Below are positions 1-8,406 of a DNA stretch of 64,000 nt, one piece after another; position 1 is the first letter of the stretch, and every line of letters starts with the position of its first letter. Under the pieces are notes generated by a model that was not told where the DNA came from, did no database searches, and saw only the letters and a program-made list of their open reading frames with translations. Source of the DNA: Pyxidicoccus sp. MSG2 (GTDB lineage: Bacteria; Myxococcota; Myxococcia; Myxococcales; Myxococcaceae); assembly GCF_026626705.1 (NCBI RefSeq), contig NZ_JAPNKC010000001.1, forward strand, positions 1,612,001 through 1,676,000, written 5' to 3'. Position numbers and translations under genes: made by a program.

Positions 1-1
1 C

Positions 2-76
2 ACCGTGCATGGCGCCATCGCGACCGGAGAGCGCGCGGCGCGTGAGGTGCTGGCGCGGACCCGGGCGAGGAAGTGA
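2..76 (+). CDS. Flavin amine oxidase-like protein, C-terminal fragment (5' end outside window)
   Basis: Only the last 24 codons and the TGA are present. The reading frame is open from the first complete codon of the window. The peptide contains HGAIATGERAAREVL, which resembles the last FAD-contacting segment of flavin monoamine oxidases and related desaturases, where a Gly-x-x-x-x-Gly-x-x-Ala-Ala helix closes the FAD site. With so few residues the family call is tentative. The gene is followed by a strong inverted repeat at 158-219 that could serve as its terminator. Confidence 0.5.
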   Translation, partial: TVHGAIATGERAAREVLARTRARK

Positions 77-157
77 GCGCTTGTGACGTCAACGTGGGTC
101 CGGCGCTCGTTGGAACGCGTGCACGGCGGAGGCCGTCTGGAGGCGGTCGGAGGGCGT

Positions 158-219
158 CCTGTTCGGAAATGTCGGGGGTTTTTGCGGCGGCGGGAAATGT
201 CCCGACATTACCGAACAGG
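158..219. repeat. 20-bp imperfect inverted repeat with nested palindrome
   Basis: The left arm (158-177) and right arm (200-219) are complementary at 18 of 20 positions and are separated by 22 bases. The right arm overlaps a second dyad, AATGTC-CC-GACATT (196-209), so the motif AATGTCGG/CCGACATT occurs three times in 60 bases. It lies between the amine-oxidase-like stop codon and the secreted repeat protein. It could be a terminator stem, although no T-run follows, or a cluster of operator half-sites for the downstream gene. Confidence 0.6.
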
Positions 220-309
220 GAGCTCGGTGGGGCGCTGCCCGGGCGGCCTGTCGGGCGCAGCTTCGCTGGCCGGGATGAAGGGACATCCGCTGGTGGACAC
301 CTTTCAGGC

Positions 310-2169
310 ATGCGCCTGTGGATTGCCCTCGCTGCTGGATTGAGCCTTGGTCAGACGCCGGAGGTGACGCCGGTGCCTCCTCCGCAAGACCCGTTGGTCG
401 ACGACCCTGCCGCGGATGCCCTGAAGGATGCCTACGAGGAAGCCGCCAGGCTGGCGGAGGGTGCTCGGCCTCCTGAAGGCTACGTGGTCCAGCAACCCTA
501 CGACGTGGACTCCGCTCCCCCACAGATTGTGCCGGTCCTTCCCAATGGCTACGGCCCCGTACAGCCGGGCCAGATGGCCAACGAGGAGGCAGCACAGGTG
601 TATCAGCCCCTGCCCTCGCCCTGGGACACCACGGCGCAGGAAGAGTCGGGCACGGGTGGGAGTGGCGGCTCTACTTCGTCGGACACGGAGGCCGCGCCCG
701 GGAGCACTTCCGGCGAGGGAGGCCAGACCTCCGCGGCGGGCGCGACGTCCCAGACGACGGGCACGCAGGGCGGAAGCACCACGGGTGCCGCGCCCCAGGG
801 TGGCGCGGGCACCGCCGGAGGTTCAGCGGCAACGAGCCAGGGTGCGACCGGTGGCGCGGGCACCGCCGGAGGTTCAGCGGCAACGAGCCAGGGCGCAACC
901 GGTGGCGCGGGCACTGCTGGAGATTCAGCGGCAACGAGCCAGGGTGCGACTGGTGGCGCGGGCAGCACCAGCAACTCGGCAGCAACGGAGCAGGGCGCGA
1001 CGGGAGGCAACTTCATCGGTGGGCGCTCGGTTGTCACGGGGCGGCCTCCCGAGGTCATCGGGGGGCGTTCGGTCGTCACGGGCCAGGGGAGTTCGGGCAG
1101 CGCCGAAACCCCGGAAGTCAGAGAGCCTGAAGCGGCCGGAGGTGCGGGCACCGGCGGGAGCCTGAACACGACGAGTCAAAACGCGACCGATCTCACGGGC
1201 ACTGAGGGTGGCCCGGGGGCAACGAGTCAGGACGCGACCGGAGGTGCGAGCACGGGCGGGAGCCTGGACACGACGGGCCAGGATGCGACGGGTGGCTCGG
1301 GCACCATGGATGGCTCGGGCGCACCGAGCCAGGGCGCGACGGGTGGCTCGGGCACCAGCGGCAACCTGGACACGGTGGGCCAGGGCGCGACCGGTGGTGC
1401 AGGCACCGTGGACGACTCGGCGGCGACTGGAGGCACCGGCGGCGCCGCTAGTACGGAGACAACGGGCCAGGACTCGACAGGCTCGGGAGCGGCCATTCAG
1501 GGTGGAACGGGCGGCTCTGGCGCCGCGACAGGCGTCCAGGAAGCCGCTCCGTCCGCCGGAGAGCCCGCCGTTGGCTTTGGTGGCGGTGCCGCACCCGCCG
1601 GACAGAATGCGACGGGTGGCGCGGGCGCGGCGCCGGGAACCGCGGCCAATACGCTCACCCCGCAGCAGCAGCTCCTCCAGCTCCAGGCCCGGCTCCAGCA
1701 ACTCGAAGCCGAGCTGAAGACGCGCGACGAAGCGCTGGAGAAGCGCGACGACGAGCTCGCCGCGGACACCACCGTCGTGCAGGAGCACATCGACGACACC
1801 GGTGCGCGCGCCGCCGACGTCGAGGCGTCCCGCCAGCAGCGCCTGACCGACATCCAGACCGCCGGACAGTGGCTGCTCGCCGCGGACCAGGCCCTCGAGA
1901 AGGGCGAGCTGGCCGTGGACAACGCCCTGAACCTCGCGGACCGAGCGTTCGAGAACGTGCGCAACACCGCGGAATCCTCCGGCCAGGGCAACGTCGTCGT
2001 CCACGCGGAGCGGGCCCGCGCCCACATCAATCGCGCCCGGGATGCCGCCAGCAACCGCGACGTCTACGGCGCCCGCATCGCCCTCTCGGATGCCGGTCTC
2101 GAGCTGCGCATCGCCCGCGAGGCCAGCATGGAGCGCCAGTCCACCGGCAACCTCCTGCTCAGCCCGTGA
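310..2169 (+). CDS. Secreted Gly/Ala/Ser/Thr-rich repeat protein with C-terminal coiled coil
   Basis: The ATG at 310 is chosen because it gives a short hydrophobic signal sequence (MRLWIALAAGLSLG). The frame is open further upstream, but that part reads like non-coding translation. The protein has 619 residues. Residues about 15-110 are Pro-rich. Residues about 110-450 are low-complexity Gly/Ala/Ser/Thr with a perfect 17-residue period at 164-231 and two copies of IGGRSVVTG after it. Residues about 452-486 form a Gln/Leu/Glu-rich coiled coil, followed by a helical Ala/Arg-rich C-terminus that vaguely recalls DUF4398 envelope proteins. It is probably exported to the periplasm or cell surface. 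The middle looks like a flexible spacer joining an N-terminal segment to a helical anchor. Its function is unknown. Confidence 0.75.
   Translation: MRLWIALAAGLSLGQTPEVTPVPPPQDPLVDDPAADALKDAYEEAARLAEGARPPEGYVVQQPYDVDSAPPQIVPVLPNGYGPVQPGQMANEEAAQVYQPLPSPWDTTAQEESGTGGSGGSTSSDTEAAPGSTSGEGGQTSAAGATSQTTGTQGGSTTGAAPQGGAGTAGGSAATSQGATGGAGTAGGSAATSQGATGGAGTAGDSAATSQGATGGAGSTSNSAATEQGATGGNFIGGRSVVTGRPPEVIGGRSVVTGQGSSGSAETPEVREPEAAGGAGTGGSLNTTSQNATDLTGTEGGPGATSQDATGGASTGGSLDTTGQDATGGSGTMDGSGAPSQGATGGSGTSGNLDTVGQGATGGAGTVDDSAATGGTGGAASTETTGQDSTGSGAAIQGGTGGSGAATGVQEAAPSAGEPAVGFGGGAAPAGQNATGGAGAAPGTAANTLTPQQQLLQLQARLQQLEAELKTRDEALEKRDDELAADTTVVQEHIDDTGARAADVEASRQQRLTDIQTAGQWLLAADQALEKGELAVDNALNLADRAFENVRNTAESSGQGNVVVHAERARAHINRARDAASNRDVYGARIALSDAGLELRIAREASMERQSTGNLLLSP
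799..1002 (+). repeat. Four tandem 51-bp repeats inside a coding region
   Basis: Four consecutive units start at 799, 850, 901 and 952. Each encodes a 17-residue block beginning GGAGTAGGSAATSQGAT or a variant; the fourth is the most divergent. The first two are almost identical at DNA level, which suggests recent slipped-strand or unequal recombination. The period is a multiple of three, so copy-number change would keep the frame. Confidence 0.9.
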
Positions 2170-2380
2170 AGAACGGCGTCGCCTCCACGGGCACGCCCCG
2201 CGGGCAGGAGATGAGATAGCCCTGCACCCGGCAGGAAGAGCGCGCGCGTGCCCCGCGGCTCCTCCTGCGTCAGCGCATCCACCGCGCGCACCGCCACCCG
2301 CCCGGCTCCCCGTCCGCCACCCACACCACGACGCACCGTGCCTCCTGGCACCGGCCGCACAGCCGCGTCGTGGTGTCGCT
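2159..2380 (-). pseudogene. Frameshifted remnant of a small Cys-containing protein gene
   Basis: Three adjacent minus-strand segments in three different frames each show strong G/C third-position bias. About 2380-2305 encodes LCGRCQEARCVVVWVADGEP. About 2305-2235 encodes VAVRAVDALTQEEPRG and following residues. About 2230-2159 encodes QGYLISCPRGVPVEATPFF before a TGA. Joining them needs one apparent 1-bp deletion and one 1-bp insertion. No start codon is visible, and the upstream end runs into the 3' end of the LVIVD gene. The family is not recognised. The alternative is chance reading frames in GC-rich DNA, but the bias in three successive frames argues against that. Confidence 0.4.
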
Positions 2381-2393
2381 TAGGGGCCTGCCC

Positions 2394-3839
2394 CTACTCC
2401 GTCTCGCGGAAGATGAGCAGCCCGCGCACCGTCTCCGTCGCGTAGATGTAGCCGTCGCCCGGCACGCGCAGGGCGTTCAGCCCGTCGAAGAAGCTGACGC
2501 CGCGGCCCACGTCCGACTCGCGCCAGCTGTTGTAGTAGCCCACCTGGCGTGGCTCGCCCGGCACCGAGACGTCCAACACGCGCAGGCCGTCCTGGTAGTA
2601 GGCCACGTACAGCTTCGTGCCGGCCAGCGCCACCGAGCGGATGGACACCTCATTGCGCAGGCGGAACTCGCCCATCTGCTCCGGCGCCTGCGGCACCGTC
2701 ACGTTCAGCACGCTCAGGTGCGCGCCCCAGTCCTCGCCCGCGTCGAAGGCCACCGTCCGGCTGCCCACCGTGCCCACCGCCGTGGTGCGCGAGGTGGCGC
2801 CCCCGAAGCGTCCCAGGAACTTCGGCTTCGCCGGGTTGGTGACGTCCGACACCGTCATGCCGTAGGTCCAGTGGCTCACGTACAGCCTGCCACCCAGGGC
2901 CGTCACGTCCAGCGGGAGCTCGCCCACGGTGGGCTCGGCGCCCTCGACGAAGTAGCGCGTGAGCAGCTTCGGCGCGGTGGGCGTGGTGATGTCGTAGATG
3001 AGCACCTCGGCGTTGGGAGACGGCGACGCCGCGTAGAGGGTGTTCCCGTCCACCGCCAGCGCACTCACCTCCACGGCCGTCTCCGGCACGGAGCGCACGC
3101 GGGCGGGCGCCTCGGGGTTCGTCAGGTCGAACACCGCGATGCCGCTGTTCTTGGTGGCCAGGTACAACGTCGTGCCAGTCACCAGCACGTCGTTGTAGAC
3201 GTCGTCGGAGGGCTTGGACTCGGCCGCCTTGCGCGGCGCGTCGGGCTTGCTCACGTCGTAGATGAAGAGCCCCTCCCGGCCGGCGGTGACGTACGCATGG
3301 CCGTTGGCCACCGCCAGCTCCGTGCCGCTGCCGCGCGGCAGCGCGATTTCTCCGACGAGCTGCACCTTGTCCGCGTCCGCCTCGCCCGCACGGCGCGACA
3401 CGCGCACCGCATCGAACGTGCCCTGCAGGTCGAGCTGACCGTTCTGGCAGCGACGGAACACACCCGCCAGCTGCCCCGGCCCCGTCGACGAACAGCCCGC
3501 GAGGGCGAAACGCAGGTTGACGTTGTCCGTGCCCACCACGTCGCTGGCCAGATAGAAGGTGTCACCGGAGACCTGCCGCTCCGTCACCGCAAACCCGAGC
3601 ATCGTCGCGCCGCTGGACAGGCCCGACAGCCGCATGGCGCTGGCGGCGCCCGTGCCGTCATTCAGTTGGACGTTGAGATTCCACACGCCCTCGGGTTGGA
3701 GCGCGGCGAGGCTGGAACGCTGACATGATGACAGGTCGATGGCTTCGATCTGACACTCGGCCTTGGTATTGGACGTACCGTCCTTGCCGCAACCGAGGGC
3801 GAGGACCAGCGTGGAGGACAGTGCAATAAGGCGTCTCAT
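2394..3839 (-). CDS. LVIVD-repeat beta-propeller lipoprotein
   Basis: This 481-residue protein begins MRRLIALSSTLVLALGCG, a signal peptide ending in a lipobox-like ALGC, so lipidation is expected. Residues about 20-170 are a domain not recognised here. From about residue 185 onward it carries repeated units of the type GLFIYDVSKPDAP, IAVFDLTNPEAP and LIYDITTPTAP. These are the LVIVD repeats (PF08309) that build a beta-propeller found in secreted bacterial and archaeal surface proteins. The frame extends upstream well past this ATG, but that part runs antisense through the next gene and lacks any protein-like signal. It is divergent from the large metallopeptidase gene. Its role is unknown; a protein- or ligand-binding envelope propeller is likely. 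Confidence 0.85.
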   Translation of the reverse strand: MRRLIALSSTLVLALGCGKDGTSNTKAECQIEAIDLSSCQRSSLAALQPEGVWNLNVQLNDGTGAASAMRLSGLSSGATMLGFAVTERQVSGDTFYLASDVVGTDNVNLRFALAGCSSTGPGQLAGVFRRCQNGQLDLQGTFDAVRVSRRAGEADADKVQLVGEIALPRGSGTELAVANGHAYVTAGREGLFIYDVSKPDAPRKAAESKPSDDVYNDVLVTGTTLYLATKNSGIAVFDLTNPEAPARVRSVPETAVEVSALAVDGNTLYAASPSPNAEVLIYDITTPTAPKLLTRYFVEGAEPTVGELPLDVTALGGRLYVSHWTYGMTVSDVTNPAKPKFLGRFGGATSRTTAVGTVGSRTVAFDAGEDWGAHLSVLNVTVPQAPEQMGEFRLRNEVSIRSVALAGTKLYVAYYQDGLRVLDVSVPGEPRQVGYYNSWRESDVGRGVSFFDGLNALRVPGDGYIYATETVRGLLIFRETE

Positions 3840-4034
3840 GCCCCCATCCATATCATCGGGCGCCAGCACCAGACGAAGGCTCCCCGACCCACGCACGCCC
3901 GAGTGCGAGACGCTCACTGTCCGGCAAGTAAACGGAAAGAAATAATCCAGGCGCTTGTATACCCGAGCCCCTGGGAGGGAACCTCCCAGGACGCTGCCCT
4001 CTCGCCCGTTCCCCATTCGTAGAGGTGACCCCCT

Positions 4035-7000
4035 GTGAACCCCCGTCCCCTCGCAGCCGCCATGCTGGCACTGCTCCTCCCTGGGCTGGCACTCGCCCAG
4101 TTCTACGTCGTGCCGCGACGACCCGGGAAATCGCCGGTGAACAGCTACGAATTCGAGTGGCGGCACGTGGACATCCTCGTGGGCCCCAATGCCGGGGGCC
4201 TGGCCAAGCCCCCGGAGCGCACCGCGCACGACCAGCCCCCTGGCGCGCCGGGAGGCGCCAACCCGGACGCGCCCACCACGTCCCCCGAGACGAGCAGCCC
4301 TCGGGAGATGCCGGGCGGCCCGGCGCAGGAGACCCTCCAGCCGACCTCCGAGCCCTCCGCCAGCCCGGGCGCGCCCGTCGCGCCGCCGGTGGTGGTGGCG
4401 GAGCCTTCTGACGGGGGGGTGCCACCTCCCGCCACCGCGGGGACTCCGGGCACTTCGGATGGGGGCACCCTGGTGAGCGCCGCGGGCGCGGCGGACGGCG
4501 GCCTGGCGGACGGCGGCGGTCTGGCGTCGCTGGGGCTGGGAGGCGCCGACGGCGGCTTCAACTACACCTACGCGAAGACGCTCGGGGACAAGACGGGCGG
4601 CGTGCGCTTCTACTTCTACGAGCGCGAGCGCGCGGTGGCCGAGCGGGCCGCGCCCGTCATCGAGGACGCGTACCGCTACCTCGTGGACACGTTCCAGTAC
4701 GTCCCCACGCAGACGTTCCCGTACATCCTCTACAGCAGCTACCAGGAGTTCCTGCAGACCAACCTCTTCCAGGTGTCCGAGGGCACGCTGGGCCTCACCA
4801 GCACCGGCGAGGACCTGAAGCTGACGCTGCCGTACCTCGGTGACCACCGCCTCTTCGAGGAAATCTCCACCCACGAGCTGGCGCACCAGTTCACCATCCA
4901 GAAGGTGCGCACCGTGGCCGAGCAGGCGAAGGTGTTCGGGGACCCGCTGGCGGGGATGCCGCTGTGGTTCATCGAAGGCCTCGCCGAGTTCTACGCCAAG
5001 CGCGGCATGGACCCGGAAGCGGAGATGCTGGTGCGGGACCTGCTGGTGAACCCGGACCTGTACAAGGGCTATGCGTTCCTCGACTTCTTCTCGCCCGGGC
5101 CCTACGGCTACCTGTGGATCTACAAGGTGGGCCAGGTGCGCTGCACCTTCCTCGAGGAGGAGTACGGCAAGGGCTTCATCCAGCGCGTGCTGGAGGAGTC
5201 GCCGCGGCTGGTGGGCGGCTCGCGCGACTCGCCGTCGCTCAAGTTCGAGGAGCTGCTGGAGCGGCTCACCGGGGATGACCCGAAGCGGCTGGCGGCGCGG
5301 TTCGAGAACTGGCTGAAGCGCCGGGCCTTCAAGACGTACCTGAACTCGGAGCAGGCGGCGCCGGTGATGGACATGCTGGACAAGTCGCCCGGCTACATCA
5401 CCTCCATGGCCAGCTCACCGGACGGGCACGTGCTGGCGCTGCGCACGATTGTGCCGGAGACGGGCGAGAGCCGGCTGTACATGGTGGACCCGCGGGCGCC
5501 GGAGCGGACGCTGAGGGTGACCAGCGACGGCGCGCCGGGCGTGGAGTCCCTGCACCCCATCTCCGGACGCAGCTTCGCGCTGACCGAGAACAAGCTGGCC
5601 TTCATCGCGGAGACGATTGGCCGCGACGTCATCTACGTGCAGGACTACGCGCACGTGGTGGAGAAGCGCGCCAACGACGTGCTGGTGCGCCGCACGCCCA
5701 TCCGCACCGGCATCGACCGGGAGGTGGGCACCACGGTGAGTCTGAGCCTGGGCGGGCGCGTGGCGTACCGCATCGACAAGCACGGCCTGCTGGCGGCGTA
5801 CTCGCCGGCCTTCTCACCAGACGGGCGGTGGGTGGCCTTCATCGGCATCAACGACGGCGGCCTGCGCGACCTGTACGCCATCGACCTGCAGGCGGGCCCG
5901 GACGCGAAGCCGCTGCAGCTCACCGACGACGTGTTCTCCGAGCGGCAGGTCACGTGGGGCCCGTCCGGCATCATCTTCACGTCCGACGCCACGTCCCACC
6001 GCAAGTACAACCTCTTCCGCGTGCGGGTGGACGCGCCCCGCCAGGTGGAACGGCTCACCAGCGAGGACAGGGACCACGCGGACCCGACGGCGCTCGCGGA
6101 CGGCCGGATCTTCTTCACGGCCTTCAACAACAGCAGCTCGGACCTGCACGAGCTGATGGCGGACGGCCGCCTCGTGCGGCGCACGGACCTGACGACGGGC
6201 GTGTTCGAGCCCGGCCCCGGCCCGGACGGCAGCCTGTGGATGCTGTTCCACATGTCCGGCGAGCGCCGGCCCGCGCTGCTGCGGCCGCCGCGCATGCTGG
6301 CGCTGGACGTGCCGGCCGAGCCCACGCCGGAGCCGCCCGCGCCGGTCGCGGTGCGCTCGCTGACGGACGCTCAGGCCTACCAGCCCTTCACCCGGCAGAA
6401 CCTGGAGTTCGGCCCCATCTTCGGCTTCGCGGGAGCGGGCGGCGGCGGCTTCGTGGGCCAGTTGTTCGCCGCGGCCAGTGACCGCATGAGGGACCACCAG
6501 TTCCTGCTCACCCTGTCGGTGTACGGCAGCTTCGATTTGACGGACGGCTACCTGCTGTACATCAACGACGAGAGTCGCACGACGTGGGGCGGCGGCCTCT
6601 TCCAGTCCCTGCGCTTCCGCGTGGACCAGACCTTCGAGGACCTGCCCGTGTTCTTCACGTCGGGTGAGCGCTTCTTCGGCGTGCTCGGCAGCCTGCGCTA
6701 CCCGCTGAGCACCTTCTTCTACCTGCAAGGTGACTTGAGCCTCGGCGGGACGAAGTACTTCCTGGACGACCCCACCGAGTTCTACCTGTTCTTCGCGGAC
6801 CGCAACGAGGCGAACCAGGAGCTGCTGTCGCAGTGGAAGGCGCGCAACCAGGACATCCGCTTCCAGACGGAGGTGAGCGGGCAGATTGGCTACGACACGC
6901 TGAAGTACCACTACGCCACCGGTCCGCTGTCGGGCAGCTCCGCGCTGCTGGAGACGACGGTGGGCGTGCAGCCCTTCGACAACGAGGCGTACAGCAACAT

Positions 7001-7571
7001 CCGCCTGGACGCGGAGCGGTACTTCCCCATCTACGGCCGCACCAACATCTTCGTGCGCGGCGGCGCGGGCACCACGCTGGGGGGCCGGTACGCCCGCTCG
7101 TACTTCCTGTCCTCCTTCGACACGCTGCGCGGCGTGAACTTCGGAGACGAGCAGTGGCTGCTGGGCCGCCACTTCTTCTACTCCACGATGGAGCTGCAGC
7201 TTCCGCTGAACGACATCCTCCGGGTGGCCTTCCTCAGTGACCTGGAGGCCATCGCGGCCATGGACTTCGGCGGCGTGGGCGAGAACTGGGAGGACTTCAG
7301 GGACCACCGCGTGCTGAACGCCGTCGTCGGCGTCAACCTGGCGCTGGGGCCCCTGCTGATGCGCCTGCACTTCGCGAGGCCGTTCGACATCGGCGCGGCG
7401 GCCGGCAAGCCGGACGCGGGCTGGGTGACGAACTTCTCGCTGGGCATCGCCGGCCTCAACGGCTTCTTCGACCAGGGCAACACCGGGGCGAAGAACAACG
7501 GCCCGCCGACGCAGATGTCCCCGGCGCTGATGCCGTCCGCGGCCGGCGGCTACACCAGCCCCAGGCACTGA
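4035..7571 (+). CDS. Secreted M1/MA-like metallopeptidase fused to TolB-type propeller and C-terminal beta-barrel
   Basis: This is a 1178-residue protein starting with GTG; an AGAGGTG sequence lies upstream. The signal peptide ends near LALAQ. A Pro/Gly/Ala-rich linker covers about residues 55-160. The peptidase domain has H280-E281-L-A-H284 (HExxH) followed by WFIEGLAEFY, where E314 or E318 would be the third zinc ligand, the gluzincin arrangement. Residues about 450-760 contain SPDGR/SPDGH blades of a TolB/WD40-like propeller. The last about 380 residues have alternating aromatic strands (for example RYFPIYGRTNIFVRGGAG) like an outer-membrane surface-antigen barrel. The protein could thus be anchored in the outer membrane with protease and propeller exposed. 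A hairpin terminator follows at 7585-7605. Confidence 0.85.
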   Translation: MNPRPLAAAMLALLLPGLALAQFYVVPRRPGKSPVNSYEFEWRHVDILVGPNAGGLAKPPERTAHDQPPGAPGGANPDAPTTSPETSSPREMPGGPAQETLQPTSEPSASPGAPVAPPVVVAEPSDGGVPPPATAGTPGTSDGGTLVSAAGAADGGLADGGGLASLGLGGADGGFNYTYAKTLGDKTGGVRFYFYERERAVAERAAPVIEDAYRYLVDTFQYVPTQTFPYILYSSYQEFLQTNLFQVSEGTLGLTSTGEDLKLTLPYLGDHRLFEEISTHELAHQFTIQKVRTVAEQAKVFGDPLAGMPLWFIEGLAEFYAKRGMDPEAEMLVRDLLVNPDLYKGYAFLDFFSPGPYGYLWIYKVGQVRCTFLEEEYGKGFIQRVLEESPRLVGGSRDSPSLKFEELLERLTGDDPKRLAARFENWLKRRAFKTYLNSEQAAPVMDMLDKSPGYITSMASSPDGHVLALRTIVPETGESRLYMVDPRAPERTLRVTSDGAPGVESLHPISGRSFALTENKLAFIAETIGRDVIYVQDYAHVVEKRANDVLVRRTPIRTGIDREVGTTVSLSLGGRVAYRIDKHGLLAAYSPAFSPDGRWVAFIGINDGGLRDLYAIDLQAGPDAKPLQLTDDVFSERQVTWGPSGIIFTSDATSHRKYNLFRVRVDAPRQVERLTSEDRDHADPTALADGRIFFTAFNNSSSDLHELMADGRLVRRTDLTTGVFEPGPGPDGSLWMLFHMSGERRPALLRPPRMLALDVPAEPTPEPPAPVAVRSLTDAQAYQPFTRQNLEFGPIFGFAGAGGGGFVGQLFAAASDRMRDHQFLLTLSVYGSFDLTDGYLLYINDESRTTWGGGLFQSLRFRVDQTFEDLPVFFTSGERFFGVLGSLRYPLSTFFYLQGDLSLGGTKYFLDDPTEFYLFFADRNEANQELLSQWKARNQDIRFQTEVSGQIGYDTLKYHYATGPLSGSSALLETTVGVQPFDNEAYSNIRLDAERYFPIYGRTNIFVRGGAGTTLGGRYARSYFLSSFDTLRGVNFGDEQWLLGRHFFYSTMELQLPLNDILRVAFLSDLEAIAAMDFGGVGENWEDFRDHRVLNAVVGVNLALGPLLMRLHFARPFDIGAAAGKPDAGWVTNFSLGIAGLNGFFDQGNTGAKNNGPPTQMSPALMPSAAGGYTSPRH

Positions 7572-7584
7572 CGAAAGCAACGGG

Positions 7585-7605
7585 GGCGGGCCACCATGGC
7601 CCGCC
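7585..7605. terminator. Hairpin terminator between convergent genes
   Basis: GGCGGGCC (7585-7592), a five-base loop and GGCCCGCC (7598-7605) form a perfect 8-bp GC-rich stem. It starts 13 bases after the metallopeptidase stop and lies 36 bases before the end of the oppositely oriented DUF2892 gene. There is no clear T-run, so it may act in both directions or be Rho-assisted. Confidence 0.6.
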
Positions 7606-7641
7606 TCCGGAAGAAGAGCGGGGATGCTCCCGCTCGCGGCC

Positions 7642-8112
7642 TCAGGACTGCGCGGCGACGAGGGCGGCGTTGGCCTTCGCGAGCGGCCCCCCGTCATTGG
7701 GGATGCGCTCGAAGTCGCCGCGCAGCGCCTTGATGGCGAACTTCTCCAGGTCGATTTCCCGGCGGGTGCGCACACCCATGGCGCGCAGCAGCCCGGACAT
7801 GGGCCCGAAGCCGAGCAGTCCATGCTGGAGCAGCACCCCGGCGGCCACCGCGCTGAGCACGCGCCAGCGGCCGCCGTCCTTGCGGCCCAGCAGCAGGCCG
7901 AGCGCCGACGCCGCGGCGGCGCCGACGGACAGGGCCCGGCTGATGTCCCACTCGCGCTCCAGTCGCTCGAGGTAGCGGCTCATCTCCGTGCGGTCGCCCT
8001 TCTGCGCCATGTACCGCACGCAGGCTTCCACGTGCTCGTCGATGCGCCGGTTCACCACCACGGGCGTATGGGTGCGGACGGCATCGGACGAAGTCTGGTT
8101 CCAGGTCTCCAT
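7642..8112 (-). CDS. DUF2892-family (YgaP-like) inner-membrane protein
   Basis: This 156-residue protein starts at the ATG at 8112. It has a hydrophilic N-terminus (residues 1-60), two hydrophobic segments (about 65-85 and 95-110), and a conserved-looking tail reading MGVRTRREIDLEKFAIKALRGDF. That LR-x-x-GVRT-x-x-EID...ALK-x-LRGDF ending is what I associate with long DUF2892 proteins, whose two-helix membrane domain is also found in YgaP. The substrate and function of the family are not established. It is divergent from the CotH lipoprotein gene. Confidence 0.65.
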   Translation of the reverse strand: METWNQTSSDAVRTHTPVVVNRRIDEHVEACVRYMAQKGDRTEMSRYLERLEREWDISRALSVGAAAASALGLLLGRKDGGRWRVLSAVAAGVLLQHGLLGFGPMSGLLRAMGVRTRREIDLEKFAIKALRGDFERIPNDGGPLAKANAALVAAQS

Positions 8113-8364
8113 GCGGCTTGTCTCCCCTGACGCGGCGCTCCCTGCTTCCCGTGAAGCTAGGACTGGCGCCGCGAGGCGGGCACCGCACGCTAGGCAGAGC
8201 CCCACCCCGCGCCGCCCGGCCGCCTGCTCCTTCGGGGAAGAGCGGGCCCCCTCCCTTCCGGACGAGGCGAGCAGGCAACCCCAGCGTGGGTAATCCGTTT
8301 CCCACCTGTGGCACGCCCGGGTGCCTATCCCGCGTCCGCACCGTTCATTCCCGGCCAGTCGCGC

Positions 8365-8380
8365 CCCTTCGCACGAAGGG
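8365..8380. promoter_or_regulatory. Short hairpin upstream of the CotH lipoprotein gene
   Basis: CCCTTCG, a 2-base centre and CGAAGGG form a perfect 7-bp dyad ending 26 bases before the ATG at 8407. The rest of the 294-bp gene-free stretch 8113-8406 shows no further gene. The dyad could be an operator or a leader hairpin; nothing else supports either. Confidence 0.35.
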
Positions 8381-8406
8381 CATGTCCCTTGCTCACCGGG
8401 GGCAGG

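Noticed and set aside
2394..4886. The frame of the LVIVD protein stays open for about 350 codons upstream of the chosen ATG
   Set aside because: The upstream part runs antisense through the metallopeptidase gene and has no signal peptide or motifs; a lipobox start exists at 3839.
8309..8325. TGGCACG-like sequence resembling a sigma-54 promoter before the CotH gene
   Set aside because: The GC element is one base too far from GG (11 instead of 10 bases between), and no activator site is visible.
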